This document shows, piece after piece, positions 7,929 to 14,087 of a DNA stretch of 14,087 bases. Position numbers and translations under genes: made by a program. The notes beneath the pieces were generated by a model. It was not told where the DNA came from and searched no databases. It saw only the letters and a program-made list of their open reading frames with translations. The DNA lies in contig UQVU01000043.1 in assembly GCA_900544475.1 (NCBI GenBank), positions 1 to 14,087 on the forward strand. The letters run 5' to 3'. Numbering within the stretch: the first letter of the stretch is position 1; each line of letters opens with the position of its first letter. The DNA comes from an uncultured Butyricicoccus sp. (GTDB taxonomy: Bacteria; Bacillota; Clostridia; Oscillospirales; Butyricicoccaceae).

Positions 7929-8639
7929 TTACTTGCCCATGACGCGCTTCATGATCTCCTGATATGCCTCTTCGACACCGCCCAGATCGCGGCGGAAGCG
8001 GTCCTTGTCGAGCTTCTCCTTAGTGGTCTTGTCCCACAGGCGGCAGGTATCCGGGGAGATCTCGTCCGCCAGAACGATCTTGCCGTCGGCGGTCTTGCCG
8101 AACTCGAGCTTGAAGTCAACGAGGATAACGTTCAGCGAGTCGAAGTACTGCTTCATGACCTCGTTTACCTTGAACGCCATGGACTTGATGGTTTCGATCT
8201 CCTCGCGGGTCGCTGCCTTGAGCGCTACCGCATGGTAAGCGTTCATCAGCGGGTCGCCCAGGTCATCGTTCTTGTAGGAGAACTCGATGGTCGGCTCGTC
8301 GAATACGATGCCTTCCTCAACGCCGAAGCGCTTTGCAAAGGAACCGGCGGAAATGTTTCGGATGATGACCTCGAGCGGTACGATGGAAACCTTCTTGACC
8401 AGAGTTTCGCGCTCGGAGAGCTGCTCGACGAAATGAGTCGGCACGCCCTGCTTCTCCAGCAGCTGGAACATATGGTTGCTCATGACGTTGTTGATGACGC
8501 CCTTGCCGGCGATGCTGCCCTTCTTCAGGCCGTTGAATGCCGTTGCATCGTCCTTGTAGTCTACGATGACCAGGTTCGGGTCGTCGGTTGCGAATACCTT
8601 CTTAGCCTTGCCTTCGTACAGCTGTTCTTTCTTTTCCAT
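7929..8639 (-). CDS. purC: SAICAR synthetase
   Basis: PurC condenses CAIR with aspartate using ATP. The 236-residue protein matches the usual bacterial length. It starts [10 protein letters not shown] at residues 7-16 and contains [23 protein letters not shown] and [14 protein letters not shown], the substrate and metal-binding signatures of the family. An ATG five codons earlier, at 8654, is possible, but it overlaps the GGAGG that lies 8 nt before the ATG at 8639, so I use 8639. The purE stop is 117 nt upstream and purF starts 35 nt downstream. Confidence 0.97.
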   Translation of the reverse strand: MEKKEQLYEGKAKKVFATDDPNLVIVDYKDDATAFNGLKKGSIAGKGVINNVMSNHMFQLLEKQGVPTHFVEQLSERETLVKKVSIVPLEVIIRNISAGSFAKRFGVEEGIVFDEPTIEFSYKNDDLGDPLMNAYHAVALKAATREEIETIKSMAFKVNEVMKQYFDSLNVILVDFKLEFGKTADGKIVLADEISPDTCRLWDKTTKEKLDKDRFRRDLGGVEEAYQEIMKRVMGK

Positions 8640-8756
8640 GTCCAATTCCTCCATTTTAATATATGTGTGTTAATTTGAAACAAAACTGTTTGCAGGTTGT
8701 ACGCCGCGCCGTCAATGGCAGCGGCAGAGCGCCTTTACCTCGCCGGGGATACGGGG

Positions 8757-9248
8757 TTACGCGAACTGTGCGCGTACCTTTTCGTCCTTTGCCGTGACTT
8801 CGGCCGCCATATCGGCCTTGAACTGTGCGAGCTTCTCCGCGAGCGCCTCGTCCGACAGGGCGATCATCTGCGCCGCGAGGATGGCTGCGTTGTCCGCGCC
8901 GTCGATCGCGACCGTCGCCACCGGAATGCCCTTGGGCATCTGCACGATGGAGAGCAGGCTGTCCATGCCGCCCATCACGCTCGTCGCCATCGGGACGCCG
9001 ATGACCGGAAGCGTGGTGTAAGCCGCGAGCACGCCGCCGAGGTGCGCCGCCTTGCCTGCCGCCGCGATGATGACGCCGAAGCCTTCGCCCGCCGCGTTCT
9101 TCGCGAGCTGCTCCGCCACAGCCGGAGTGCGGTGCGCCGAGCAGATGCGGACCTCGGTCGGAATGCCGAACGACTTCAGACGATCGACACACTTTTCCAT
9201 GACCTTGAGATCACTGTCCGAACCCATGACGACCAGAACCTTTTTCAT
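8757..9248 (-). CDS. purE: N5-carboxyaminoimidazole ribonucleotide mutase (PurE)
   Basis: PurE produces CAIR for PurC. The 163-residue protein has the phosphate-binding MGSDSD at 8-13, the catalytic SAHRTP at 37-42 and a class I-like loop with AAHL (His69), followed by [10 protein letters not shown]. The loop reads GKAAHLGG where many class I enzymes have GxAAHLPG. I start at the ATG at 9248: GGAGG lies 9 nt upstream, and the protein then begins [13 protein letters not shown] as in the family. An upstream in-frame extension of eight residues overlaps that ribosome binding site. It is the first enzyme gene of the operon and follows a structured leader. No purK partner lies in the window. Confidence 0.96.
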   Translation of the reverse strand: MKKVLVVMGSDSDLKVMEKCVDRLKSFGIPTEVRICSAHRTPAVAEQLAKNAAGEGFGVIIAAAGKAAHLGGVLAAYTTLPVIGVPMATSVMGGMDSLLSIVQMPKGIPVATVAIDGADNAAILAAQMIALSDEALAEKLAQFKADMAAEVTAKDEKVRAQFA

Positions 9249-9260
9249 GTAAAAATTCCT

Positions 9261-9301
9261 CCTCAAAAACAAATCAGGACACGGAGATATACCCGTGTCC
9301 T
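9261..9301 (-). terminator. putative attenuator terminator in the purE leader
   Basis: A perfect 9-bp stem (9276-9284 with 9293-9301) and an 8-nt loop are followed on the minus strand by GATTTGTTTTT, an imperfect T-run. It lies between the leader ORF stop codon and the purE Shine-Dalgarno. It could stop transcription before purE unless disrupted. The imperfect T-run leaves open a purely structural role. Confidence 0.6.
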
Positions 9302-9309
9302 AAAAATGC

Positions 9310-9405
9310 TCATACAGCTGCACCGATGCCCGAGAAATTGCAGTACTCCCCGAAAACGCAGAACTGCGCATAAAACTTGCGGTTCAAAAATACGCTGCCG
9401 GTCAT
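9310..9405 (-). CDS. putative leader peptide ORF upstream of purE
   Basis: This 31-residue ORF lies in the purE leader. Its ATG has AGAGG at 9414-9418, exactly 8 nt upstream, as good as those of the purine enzymes. The peptide begins MTGSVFLNRKFYAQ and is rich in aromatic residues: Phe at 6, 11, 15, 18 and 24, and Tyr at 12 and 21. It also has Cys at 16 and 22, and ends GIGAAV. The TGA stop is 8 nt before the 5' arm of the leader hairpin, so a ribosome waiting at the stop could interfere with it. I do not recognise a family. It could be a regulatory leader peptide, a small functional protein, or chance. The ribosome binding site and position favour translation. Confidence 0.5.
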   Translation of the reverse strand: MTGSVFLNRKFYAQFCVFGEYCNFSGIGAAV

Positions 9406-9433
9406 GTGCTGCACCTCTTTCCCGAAACCATCG

Positions 9434-9443
9434 GTAACGTTAC
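9434..9443. promoter_or_regulatory. palindrome GTAACGTTAC at the pur operon start site
   Basis: This perfect 10-bp palindrome with a central CG lies 6 bp downstream of the -10 hexamer, where transcription should start. LacI/GalR-family operators typically have this central CG symmetry. A repressor bound here would block initiation. Which regulator would bind is unknown, and no such gene is in the window. Confidence 0.35.
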
Positions 9444-9449
9444 AATAAT

Positions 9450-9478
9450 ATTTTATCCAATTACAGTTTGCAATGCAA
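9450..9478 (-). promoter_or_regulatory. promoter of the purine operon
   Basis: On the minus strand, -35 TTGCAT (9473-9478) is separated by exactly 17 bp from -10 TAAAAT (9450-9455). The start should fall near 9443, giving a leader of about 195 nt before purE. The leader carries a short ORF and a hairpin. I see no guanine riboswitch and no pair of Bacillus-type PurBoxes. Confidence 0.7.
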
Positions 9479-9528
9479 GGCTTTTACACGTTTTTTCTTT
9501 TCTTTGTGCAAATGCCCAAACTTATTCG

Positions 9529-10716
9529 TTACTCGTCCGGGCTTTCGTGCAGAACGCCCTTTTTGTACAGAACCTCTTCCATCTGGCGCACGCGCTCGGT
9601 CCACGAGCACTGCTCGCCGTAGGCAAGGCGCTTTGCGGTCTTTTCGGGGTCGTTTTCCCGCGCCGCCTCGTCGCACAGCGCGAGAAATTCGTCCTCGTTG
9701 TGCGCGATGTAGACGACATCCTTGAAGTCCTCGACCTGAAGCGGCTCGCGCGTCGAAACGACCGGCTTGCCGGTGGCGAGGTACTCGTAGAACTTGAGCG
9801 GCGAAACGTCCTTGGAGAGCGCGCCCGCACGGAACACGTTCAGGCAGACGTCCATCTGTGAGAGGTACGCCGGAAGCTCGGGCTGCGGCACAAGGCCGTG
9901 GAACACGATATTTTTGTACTGCTTGAGGTGCGACAGGTCAACGCCCGGCAGCGTGCGGCCGATGAGGAAAATCGTGGCGTCCGGACGCTCCTTCGCGAGC
10001 TTTTCGATGAGCGCATAGTCGATGCACTCCTGAAGCATGCCGACAAAGCCGTAAACCGGATGCTTGAGGTCTTTCATGTCCTCGGGGCAGCGGAGCGTGT
10101 CCTTTTCGGTCTGCACGCGCGAGAAAATCTCGTAAGCCGCGCCGTTCGGGATCATTTTGGTGGTCGGATTGATTTTTTCGAGCGTTTCCGCCAGACCGAC
10201 CGCCGTCGCGAACACCTGGTCGGCCGGCTTCGCGAGGTCGCGCTCCATGCCGTCCACGACCTCGGGCGTGATGTGGCCCTTGTAGGCGGAGTGGCGGTCT
10301 ACGCAGTCATAGACGAGTCTGCTGTGCGGCATGTGCTCGACGATGTCGCAGGAGGACGGCGAGTAGCACCACAGAACGGTTTCGTCCCCGAAGCCGTGCT
10401 CGCGCATCTTTTTCCGGACGAAAGCCGCCTGCCGCTTCTGGTTGATTTTGTTGATCCAGCGGAATTTGTTGAAAAACGGCAGTACCGGCGGCAGTGCGTA
10501 CACAGTGATATTTTCGTGTCCCTCGACCTTTTCGCCCGGCTGCTTGTACTTGTTGATGTAGGCGGACGCCTTTTTGTCCTTGAGCGGCGCGATGATCGAC
10601 ACCGGAGGGTCAAAGTACAGCACCTCGGCGCCCCGCAGACGGCTCATGACGTTCTGCTTGCGCGTCGGCAGCGGATGATAGTTGGTCGTGGAAAGACATA
10701 CTACGTGGTTTTTCAT
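9529..10716 (-). CDS. glycosyltransferase, GT4-like (TuaH-like)
   Basis: This 395-residue protein has a two-domain GT-B layout. The N-terminal half has HHPL-type loops (TNYHPLPTRKQNV at 11-23) and a YDCVDRHSAYKG segment at 136-147. The linker holds KMIPNGAAYEIF at 187-198. The nucleotide-sugar domain starts at VYGFVGML (221-228) and ends with SPLKFYEYLATGKPVVST (305-322), containing the acidic motif typical of GT4-like enzymes. It likely adds a sugar to a cell-wall polymer or exopolysaccharide on the cytoplasmic face; donor and acceptor cannot be told. The start at 10716 has AGAGG 10 nt upstream. A 33-residue upstream extension would run into the repeat element. No clear terminator follows, so readthrough towards the purine promoter is possible. 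Confidence 0.88.
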   Translation of the reverse strand: MKNHVVCLSTTNYHPLPTRKQNVMSRLRGAEVLYFDPPVSIIAPLKDKKASAYINKYKQPGEKVEGHENITVYALPPVLPFFNKFRWINKINQKRQAAFVRKKMREHGFGDETVLWCYSPSSCDIVEHMPHSRLVYDCVDRHSAYKGHITPEVVDGMERDLAKPADQVFATAVGLAETLEKINPTTKMIPNGAAYEIFSRVQTEKDTLRCPEDMKDLKHPVYGFVGMLQECIDYALIEKLAKERPDATIFLIGRTLPGVDLSHLKQYKNIVFHGLVPQPELPAYLSQMDVCLNVFRAGALSKDVSPLKFYEYLATGKPVVSTREPLQVEDFKDVVYIAHNEDEFLALCDEAARENDPEKTAKRLAYGEQCSWTERVRQMEEVLYKKGVLHESPDE

Positions 10717-10750
10717 ATTCCAATAACCTCTTTGGCTGTTGTATTTTCTC

Positions 10751-10876
10751 GTAGGGCGGGGCACTCCAGAGTGGCTTCTCTTTCGGCTTTGCCGCAATTC
10801 ACCTCCTGCCCTCACCCCGCCGTTTTTACCTGCTGCATATGATTAACAGTGGCGGGCTGAGGGCAGCCCGCCCTAC
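10751..10876. mobile_element. MITE-like element with terminal inverted repeats
   Basis: The ends are perfect 10-bp inverted repeats, GTAGGGCGGG (10751-10760) and CCCGCCCTAC (10867-10876). The TA inside each end would fit a TA target duplication of the IS630/mariner type, but this is inference. Within it are a 16-bp near-perfect inverted repeat (10806-10821 with 10851-10866), a CACTC/GAGTG hairpin and a CGGC/GCCG hairpin. It encodes no transposase and is about 126 bp. A related, truncated block occurs at 3797-3863. It lies in the gap between the two glycosyltransferase genes. Confidence 0.6.
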
Positions 10877-10879
10877 AAA

Positions 10880-13111
10880 TCAGCTTTCGCTGATATTCAG
10901 TAGTTTCGCTGCTCCCCTCACGTTTTCCTGTTCGCGGTCACGGAGCATTTCTGCCGTGCGGTGTACCTCGCTGTCGAGCGCGCCCGAAACGCACTCGTCG
11001 ATCAGGCGGCACAGCTCGTCCGCGCGGACCGAGGAAAGCTGAAGGCAGGTGCGGCTGCCGATGTATTTGAGGAAGCCGTCCACCTTTATGTCGTAGCTCA
11101 TGCCGACGACCGGCACGCCCTGCCCTGCCGAGAACATCAGCGAGTGCAGACGGATACCGACGACGGTTTTCATGCGGGCCAGAATGCCGATGGTGGTTTC
11201 GATTGGCTGGCGGATGCGGACCGCGTACCACGGGCAGTGCAGCAGTGCGCCCACCCGTTCGGCCGGCATCAGGTCGCTCGGGAACTCGATCGGCACGAAT
11301 ACCGGCGTCAGACCGTGCTTTTCATAGGCGTAGTTCGCCGCCGCCGCGATTTCGGGCAGCGCATCGTCCAGGCCCTTCCAGTTGCGCAGACCGAAGCCGA
11401 TGTAGTTTCCGTCCGGGTCGATGCCGCACTGTTCGAGCGCGAGGCTCACGACCTCGTGCGACGCCGGAGAGAGAATGATGGTCGGGTCGGCGGATACGCG
11501 GATATCCGGATGGACGACGCCCATTTCGCTGAGAAGCGCCCGCGAGTTGTCGTCGCGCAGCGTGATGCGGTCTACCGAGGCGTCGATGGTCTTGGCCGCC
11601 ATTTTGCGGTTCGCCGCGCGGTTGATGGGACCGATGCCGCAGCCGTACATCATGACCTTGCAGCCGCGCTTTTTCGCGGCGCGGAGCGTGTAGCAGTAAT
11701 ACCACAGTGAGCGCGTTGAGGTGACGTCCTGCATGAGCGAGCCGCCGCCGTTGATGTAGAGCGCGGCGCGGCGGAACCGGCGCAGCACAGAGAACACATT
11801 AAAGGTATAGACCGCGTTCGTGCGGTAGACCACGCGGGTCTCCTTGGGTCGGCGCGACATAACGCAGATGGTGCGCCGTGGGTCGAGCGCACGCATTTCC
11901 TGCACGATAGCCTCTAAAATCGCGTCGTCGCCTGCGTTTCCGCGGCCGTATGCGCCGCAGATGACGATGCTCTCGCGCTTGTCCTTCGGCTGATAGAAGC
12001 GTGCGATGACATGGCGGTAGTTCGCCTCCTGCCTCTCGCACATTTTGTCCTTGGAGAAATCCCGGGACGCCTTTTCGTAGAGCGCCTCGGCGAAGCGGTG
12101 ACGCAGTTCGCTGTCGTTTGCAAGCCGCGCCATGTACTCCGCGAGCTTCTTATCGTCCCCGACCGGGAAAATGTAGCCGTTTTCGCCCGTGTCGATAAGC
12201 TCGGGCATTCCGCCGACCTCGGAGCAGATGGTCGCGCAGCCGGCGCACACGCCCTCCAGAATGGAGTACGGGAAGGTCTCGGACACCGAGGACAGGAGGT
12301 TGATGTCCATCGCGCGGAAGAACGGCTCGACCGGCGACACCCAGCCGCAGAACGTGACGCGCCCGCGCACGCCGAGCTGGTCGCACAGCTTTTTCAGCAT
12401 ATCCGCGTCCTCGCCGTCGCCCGCGATGAACAGCCGCAGCTGCGGGGCGGTCTTGAGCGCCTCGGCAAAGCCGCGCACGGTCGTCGCGATGTCCTTGACG
12501 GCGGTCAGACGCGCCGCAATGCCGCAGAGCACGTCGCCGTCCTCAATTTCTGCACCGAACGTTTCTTTCAGGTAGGAAGCGCGGTCAAACTCGCCCTCCG
12601 GCCGCTTGAAATCCATGCCGTTGTAGATTTTTACGATGCGCTCCGGGTCGAAGCCGCGCTCGATGAGCGTGCGGGCCATGCGGTCCGCGACCGGCTGATA
12701 GAAGTCGAGAAAGCGCAGCGCGATCGCGTTCGCCGTGCCGAGGGTGTGCTGCTTGAGCGGACTGCCGAGGTAGTCCAGACGATAGTCCGAGTGCACGGTC
12801 GTCAGAATGGGCACCTCGCGGCTGCGGCGTACCATCGCGCCCATCAGATTCGCGCGGCCGCCGTGGCAGTGGATAATGTCCGGCTTAAACTCGTCCACCA
12901 AATCGCGCATGGTGTGCGCCGCGCGGAACGGGTTGTGCCGCTCGATGACGCGCACATCAATGCCGCGCTCCCGCGCCTCGTCCGCAAACGGGCCGTCGCG
13001 GAACGAAAGCAGCATGACCTCGTTGCGCTCGGCAAGGCCTGTCACCATATTCATAATGTGGGTCTTTGCGCCGCCAACGTCGCCGCCGCCCATCACATGC
13101 ATTACTCGCAA
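10880..13111 (-). CDS. csaB: fusion of GT4 glycosyltransferase and CsaB-type pyruvyl transferase
   Basis: This 743-residue protein joins two enzymes. Residues 1-372 are a GT4 glycosyltransferase: a GGGDVGGAKTH N-terminus (8-18), KIYNGMD at 161-167, ARLTAVKDI (200-208) and the donor-site E-x7-E at Glu278 and Glu286 in SETFPYSILEG. After a short linker at about 373-381, residues 382-743 match polysaccharide pyruvyl transferase of the CsaB type: GAYGRGNAGDDAILEAI (387-403), INGGGSLMQD (453-462), GCGIGP (490-495) and a C-terminal GIRLHSLMFSAGQGVPVVG. CsaB-type enzymes add pyruvate ketals to secondary cell-wall polymers that anchor SLH-domain proteins. The start is TTG at 13111, with AGGAGG 8 nt upstream; the first ATG, three codons later, would be 17 nt from it. 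The gene has its own promoter and is the first of the envelope pair. Confidence 0.9.
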   Translation of the reverse strand: MRVMHVMGGGDVGGAKTHIMNMVTGLAERNEVMLLSFRDGPFADEARERGIDVRVIERHNPFRAAHTMRDLVDEFKPDIIHCHGGRANLMGAMVRRSREVPILTTVHSDYRLDYLGSPLKQHTLGTANAIALRFLDFYQPVADRMARTLIERGFDPERIVKIYNGMDFKRPEGEFDRASYLKETFGAEIEDGDVLCGIAARLTAVKDIATTVRGFAEALKTAPQLRLFIAGDGEDADMLKKLCDQLGVRGRVTFCGWVSPVEPFFRAMDINLLSSVSETFPYSILEGVCAGCATICSEVGGMPELIDTGENGYIFPVGDDKKLAEYMARLANDSELRHRFAEALYEKASRDFSKDKMCERQEANYRHVIARFYQPKDKRESIVICGAYGRGNAGDDAILEAIVQEMRALDPRRTICVMSRRPKETRVVYRTNAVYTFNVFSVLRRFRRAALYINGGGSLMQDVTSTRSLWYYCYTLRAAKKRGCKVMMYGCGIGPINRAANRKMAAKTIDASVDRITLRDDNSRALLSEMGVVHPDIRVSADPTIILSPASHEVVSLALEQCGIDPDGNYIGFGLRNWKGLDDALPEIAAAANYAYEKHGLTPVFVPIEFPSDLMPAERVGALLHCPWYAVRIRQPIETTIGILARMKTVVGIRLHSLMFSAGQGVPVVGMSYDIKVDGFLKYIGSRTCLQLSSVRADELCRLIDECVSGALDSEVHRTAEMLRDREQENVRGAAKLLNISES

Positions 13112-13151
13112 GTCTGTATCCTCCTGCGTTCTTTATTGCTCAGATATAATC

Positions 13152-13180
13152 AGTATACCACAGTACCCTGCTGAATGCAA
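13152..13180 (-). promoter_or_regulatory. promoter of the GT4-CsaB gene
   Basis: On the minus strand, -35 TTGCAT (13175-13180), 17-bp spacer and -10 TATACT (13152-13157). The -35 is identical to that of the purine promoter. It starts just past the nrdR terminator, so the envelope genes are a separate transcription unit. Confidence 0.7.
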
Positions 13181-13223
13181 AGAAAAGGAGCCTTTCTGTG
13201 CGTCCATATCACAGAAAGACTCC
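13178..13223 (-). terminator. terminator after nrdR
   Basis: A 14-bp stem (13187-13200 with 13210-13223, one G-U pair) and a 9-nt loop start 7 nt past the nrdR stop. TTTTCTTTG follows on the minus strand. The plus strand also has a T-rich run beyond the stem, so it may work in both directions. Its 3' end touches the -35 of the next promoter. Confidence 0.85.
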
Positions 13224-13229
13224 GCGTTT

Positions 13230-13685
13230 TTATTTGTCCTTGAGGAGCGTGTTCAGCTCGTCCATGAACGTGTTGATGTCCTTGAACTGGCGGTAAACGG
13301 ACGCGAAGCGCACATAGGCGACCTCATCGACCGAACGCAGCTGCTCCATGACCAGCTCGCCGATGGTCTTGCTCGAAACCTCGCTTTCGAGGGCGCTGAA
13401 AACGCGCTGCTCAACGTTATCTACGATCTGTTCGAGCTGCATGAGCGAAACCGGACGCTTTTCGCACGCCTTGACCAGACCGCCGAGCAGCTTCTGCCGG
13501 TCATAGGGCTGGCGGGTGCCGTCGCGCTTGACGAGCATAAGCGGCATTCGCTCCACGGTTTCGTAGGTAGTAAATCGCTTGAGGCATTTCAGGCATTCCC
13601 GCCGGCGGCGGATGCTCGTTCCCTCATCGGTCGGTCGAGAATCGACAACCTTGCTGTCATCATGGCCGCAAAACGGACATTTCAT
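13230..13685 (-). CDS. nrdR: transcriptional repressor NrdR
   Basis: NrdR represses ribonucleotide reductase genes when dATP is high. The 151-residue length and layout are normal: a zinc ribbon with Cys3, Cys6, Cys31 and Cys34 ([10 protein letters not shown] and ECLKCLKRF), the RRRREC basic stretch between, and an ATP-cone from about residue 49 to 139. The ATG at 13685 has a GGGGTGGAG ribosome binding region upstream. It is a single-gene unit between its own promoter and terminator. No ribonucleotide reductase gene is in the window. Confidence 0.96.
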   Translation of the reverse strand: MKCPFCGHDDSKVVDSRPTDEGTSIRRRRECLKCLKRFTTYETVERMPLMLVKRDGTRQPYDRQKLLGGLVKACEKRPVSLMQLEQIVDNVEQRVFSALESEVSSKTIGELVMEQLRSVDEVAYVRFASVYRQFKDINTFMDELNTLLKDK

Positions 13686-13732
13686 TCGGCTCCACCCCTT
13701 TGGTGCACAATAGAATGTAATACTCTGCGGAT

Positions 13733-13762
13733 ATTATACCACCGGTTGTATCCAGAAGTCAA
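13733..13762 (-). promoter_or_regulatory. nrdR promoter
   Basis: On the minus strand, -35 TTGACT (13757-13762), 18-bp spacer and a perfect -10 TATAAT (13733-13738). A perfect 12-bp palindrome TTTGCCGGCAAA (13766-13777) sits just upstream of the -35. Confidence 0.8.
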
Positions 13763-13865
13763 GAATTTGCCGGCAAAACTGCGTTTCGCCCGGCAGATGT
13801 GTTTTGTCTCCGCAAAACACGGACGTCCGAAAATTCCCATTCGGAAATTTTCTCCCTCTCAGAGT

Positions 13866-13898
13866 ATAAAAACCGAGGTACACGCCCCCGGTTTTTAT
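13866..13898. terminator. hairpin with terminator character on both strands
   Basis: A 10-bp stem ATAAAAACCG/CGGTTTTTAT (13866-13875 with 13889-13898) with a 13-nt loop. Each strand ends its stem in a T-run, so it can act as a bidirectional terminator separating nrdR from what lies to the right. Confidence 0.55.
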
Positions 13899-14051
13899 GG
13901 TTTTGCAAAGCAAAACCTATTTTATGCGTGCGCAAAGCGCACGAAAAAAGGCACGCCCGAAGGCGTGCCTTTTCGCGCCCCTTTGGGGCGCTTTTCCCTG
14001 CCGTATTTCGGCAGAGCCGAAACAGGCAGGGCAGGCGCACCGCAGTGCGCC
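13899..14051. repeat. tandem cluster of six short hairpins in non-coding DNA
   Basis: No gene is convincing from 13763 to 14087. Instead hairpins follow each other: 13899-13917 (8 bp, AAA loop), 13927-13943 (7 bp, AAA loop), 13946-13973 (12 bp, four-base loop), 13975-13991 (7 bp, TTT loop), 13996-14031 (two stacked 7-bp stems with an AGA loop) and 14034-14051 (7 bp, CGCA loop). ORFs crossing it on both strands are shadows of this low-complexity structure. Confidence 0.6.
13944..13973 (-). terminator. UUCG-loop terminator for a gene to the right
   Basis: On the minus strand, a GGCACGCC/GGCGTGCC core (12 bp with flanking A-T pairs) with a TTCG tetraloop closed by C-G is followed by TTTTTT. This is a strong intrinsic terminator. 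It suggests a minus-strand gene ending at or beyond the right edge. Confidence 0.7.
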
Positions 14052-14087
14052 GCATAAAATTCCCCGTAAAAGTCAGGGCGTGTACCT

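Noticed and set aside
8640..8756. Internal promoter between purE and purC (TAAAAT near the purC start)
   Set aside because: The only possible -35 (TTGTTT) is at poor spacing and the -10 would overlap the ribosome binding site of purC.
9249..9450. Guanine/purine riboswitch or PurBox pair in the purE leader
   Set aside because: The conserved purine aptamer core is not present, and no paired CGAA-type boxes at the right spacing are seen.
10717..10815. N-terminal extension of the second glycosyltransferase
   Set aside because: The extra 33 residues are Arg/Ser-rich, encoded largely by the repeat element, and bypass the AGAGG that precedes the ATG at 10716.
12011..13174. Plus-strand ORF of 387 codons opposite the GT4 domain
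   Set aside because: Antisense shadow caused by codon bias; the minus-strand fusion has all expected motifs.
12807..14057. Plus-strand ORF of 416 codons running through the GT4 start, nrdR and the right-end hairpins
   Set aside because: It crosses two real genes, two promoters and a hairpin cluster in the opposite direction, with no recognisable domain.
14052..14087. 3' end of a minus-strand gene at the right edge
   Set aside because: A TGA occurs near 14073, but only four codons precede it in the window, too little to support a gene; the nearby terminator is the only hint.

Overview
The window looks like a GC-rich Clostridia chromosome, probably the Oscillospiraceae/Ruminococcaceae side of the Firmicutes. 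Evidence: strong AGGAGG-type ribosome binding sites, an NrdR repressor, a GT4-CsaB cell-wall protein, a PurF with an N-terminal propeptide and Fe-S cysteines, and a split PurO plus stand-alone AICAR transformylase in place of bifunctional PurH. That lineage is inferred from gene content, not from a database match. Every convincing gene lies on the minus strand, so transcription runs from high to low coordinates.

Right edge (about 13690-14087): no convincing gene. This non-coding stretch is packed with palindromes and hairpins, including a strong leftward terminator with a UUCG loop. It leads into the nrdR promoter and nrdR. A good terminator separates nrdR from a two-gene cell-envelope unit: a TTG-started GT4 glycosyltransferase fused to a CsaB-type pyruvyl transferase, then a second glycosyltransferase. 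A MITE-like element with GTAGGGCGGG terminal inverted repeats lies between those two.

Centre and left (about 9480 down to 145): a de novo purine operon in the order purE, purC, purF, purM, purN, purO, AICAR transformylase (purH-like), a small membrane protein, purD, and a YbjN-like protein, closed by a terminator at 144-187. The cluster covers the PurF, PurD, PurN, PurM, PurE, PurC, AICAR transformylase and IMP cyclohydrolase steps. FGAM synthase (PurL/Q/S), PurB and PurK are not in the window and must be elsewhere or replaced. A consensus-like promoter (TTGCAT, 17 bp, TAAAAT) sits about 200 nt upstream of purE. A LacI-family-like palindrome lies at the expected transcription start.

The most interesting item is the purE leader. 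It holds a 31-codon ORF with its own well-placed Shine-Dalgarno. Its stop codon is 8 nt before a 9-bp hairpin followed by a T-rich run, just ahead of the purE ribosome binding site. This is the layout expected for ribosome-dependent attenuation. Two unassigned genes sit inside the operon, the membrane protein (stop/start overlap with both neighbours) and the YbjN-like protein. Left of the operon terminator is a 145-bp stretch with candidate leftward promoters for a gene outside the window.
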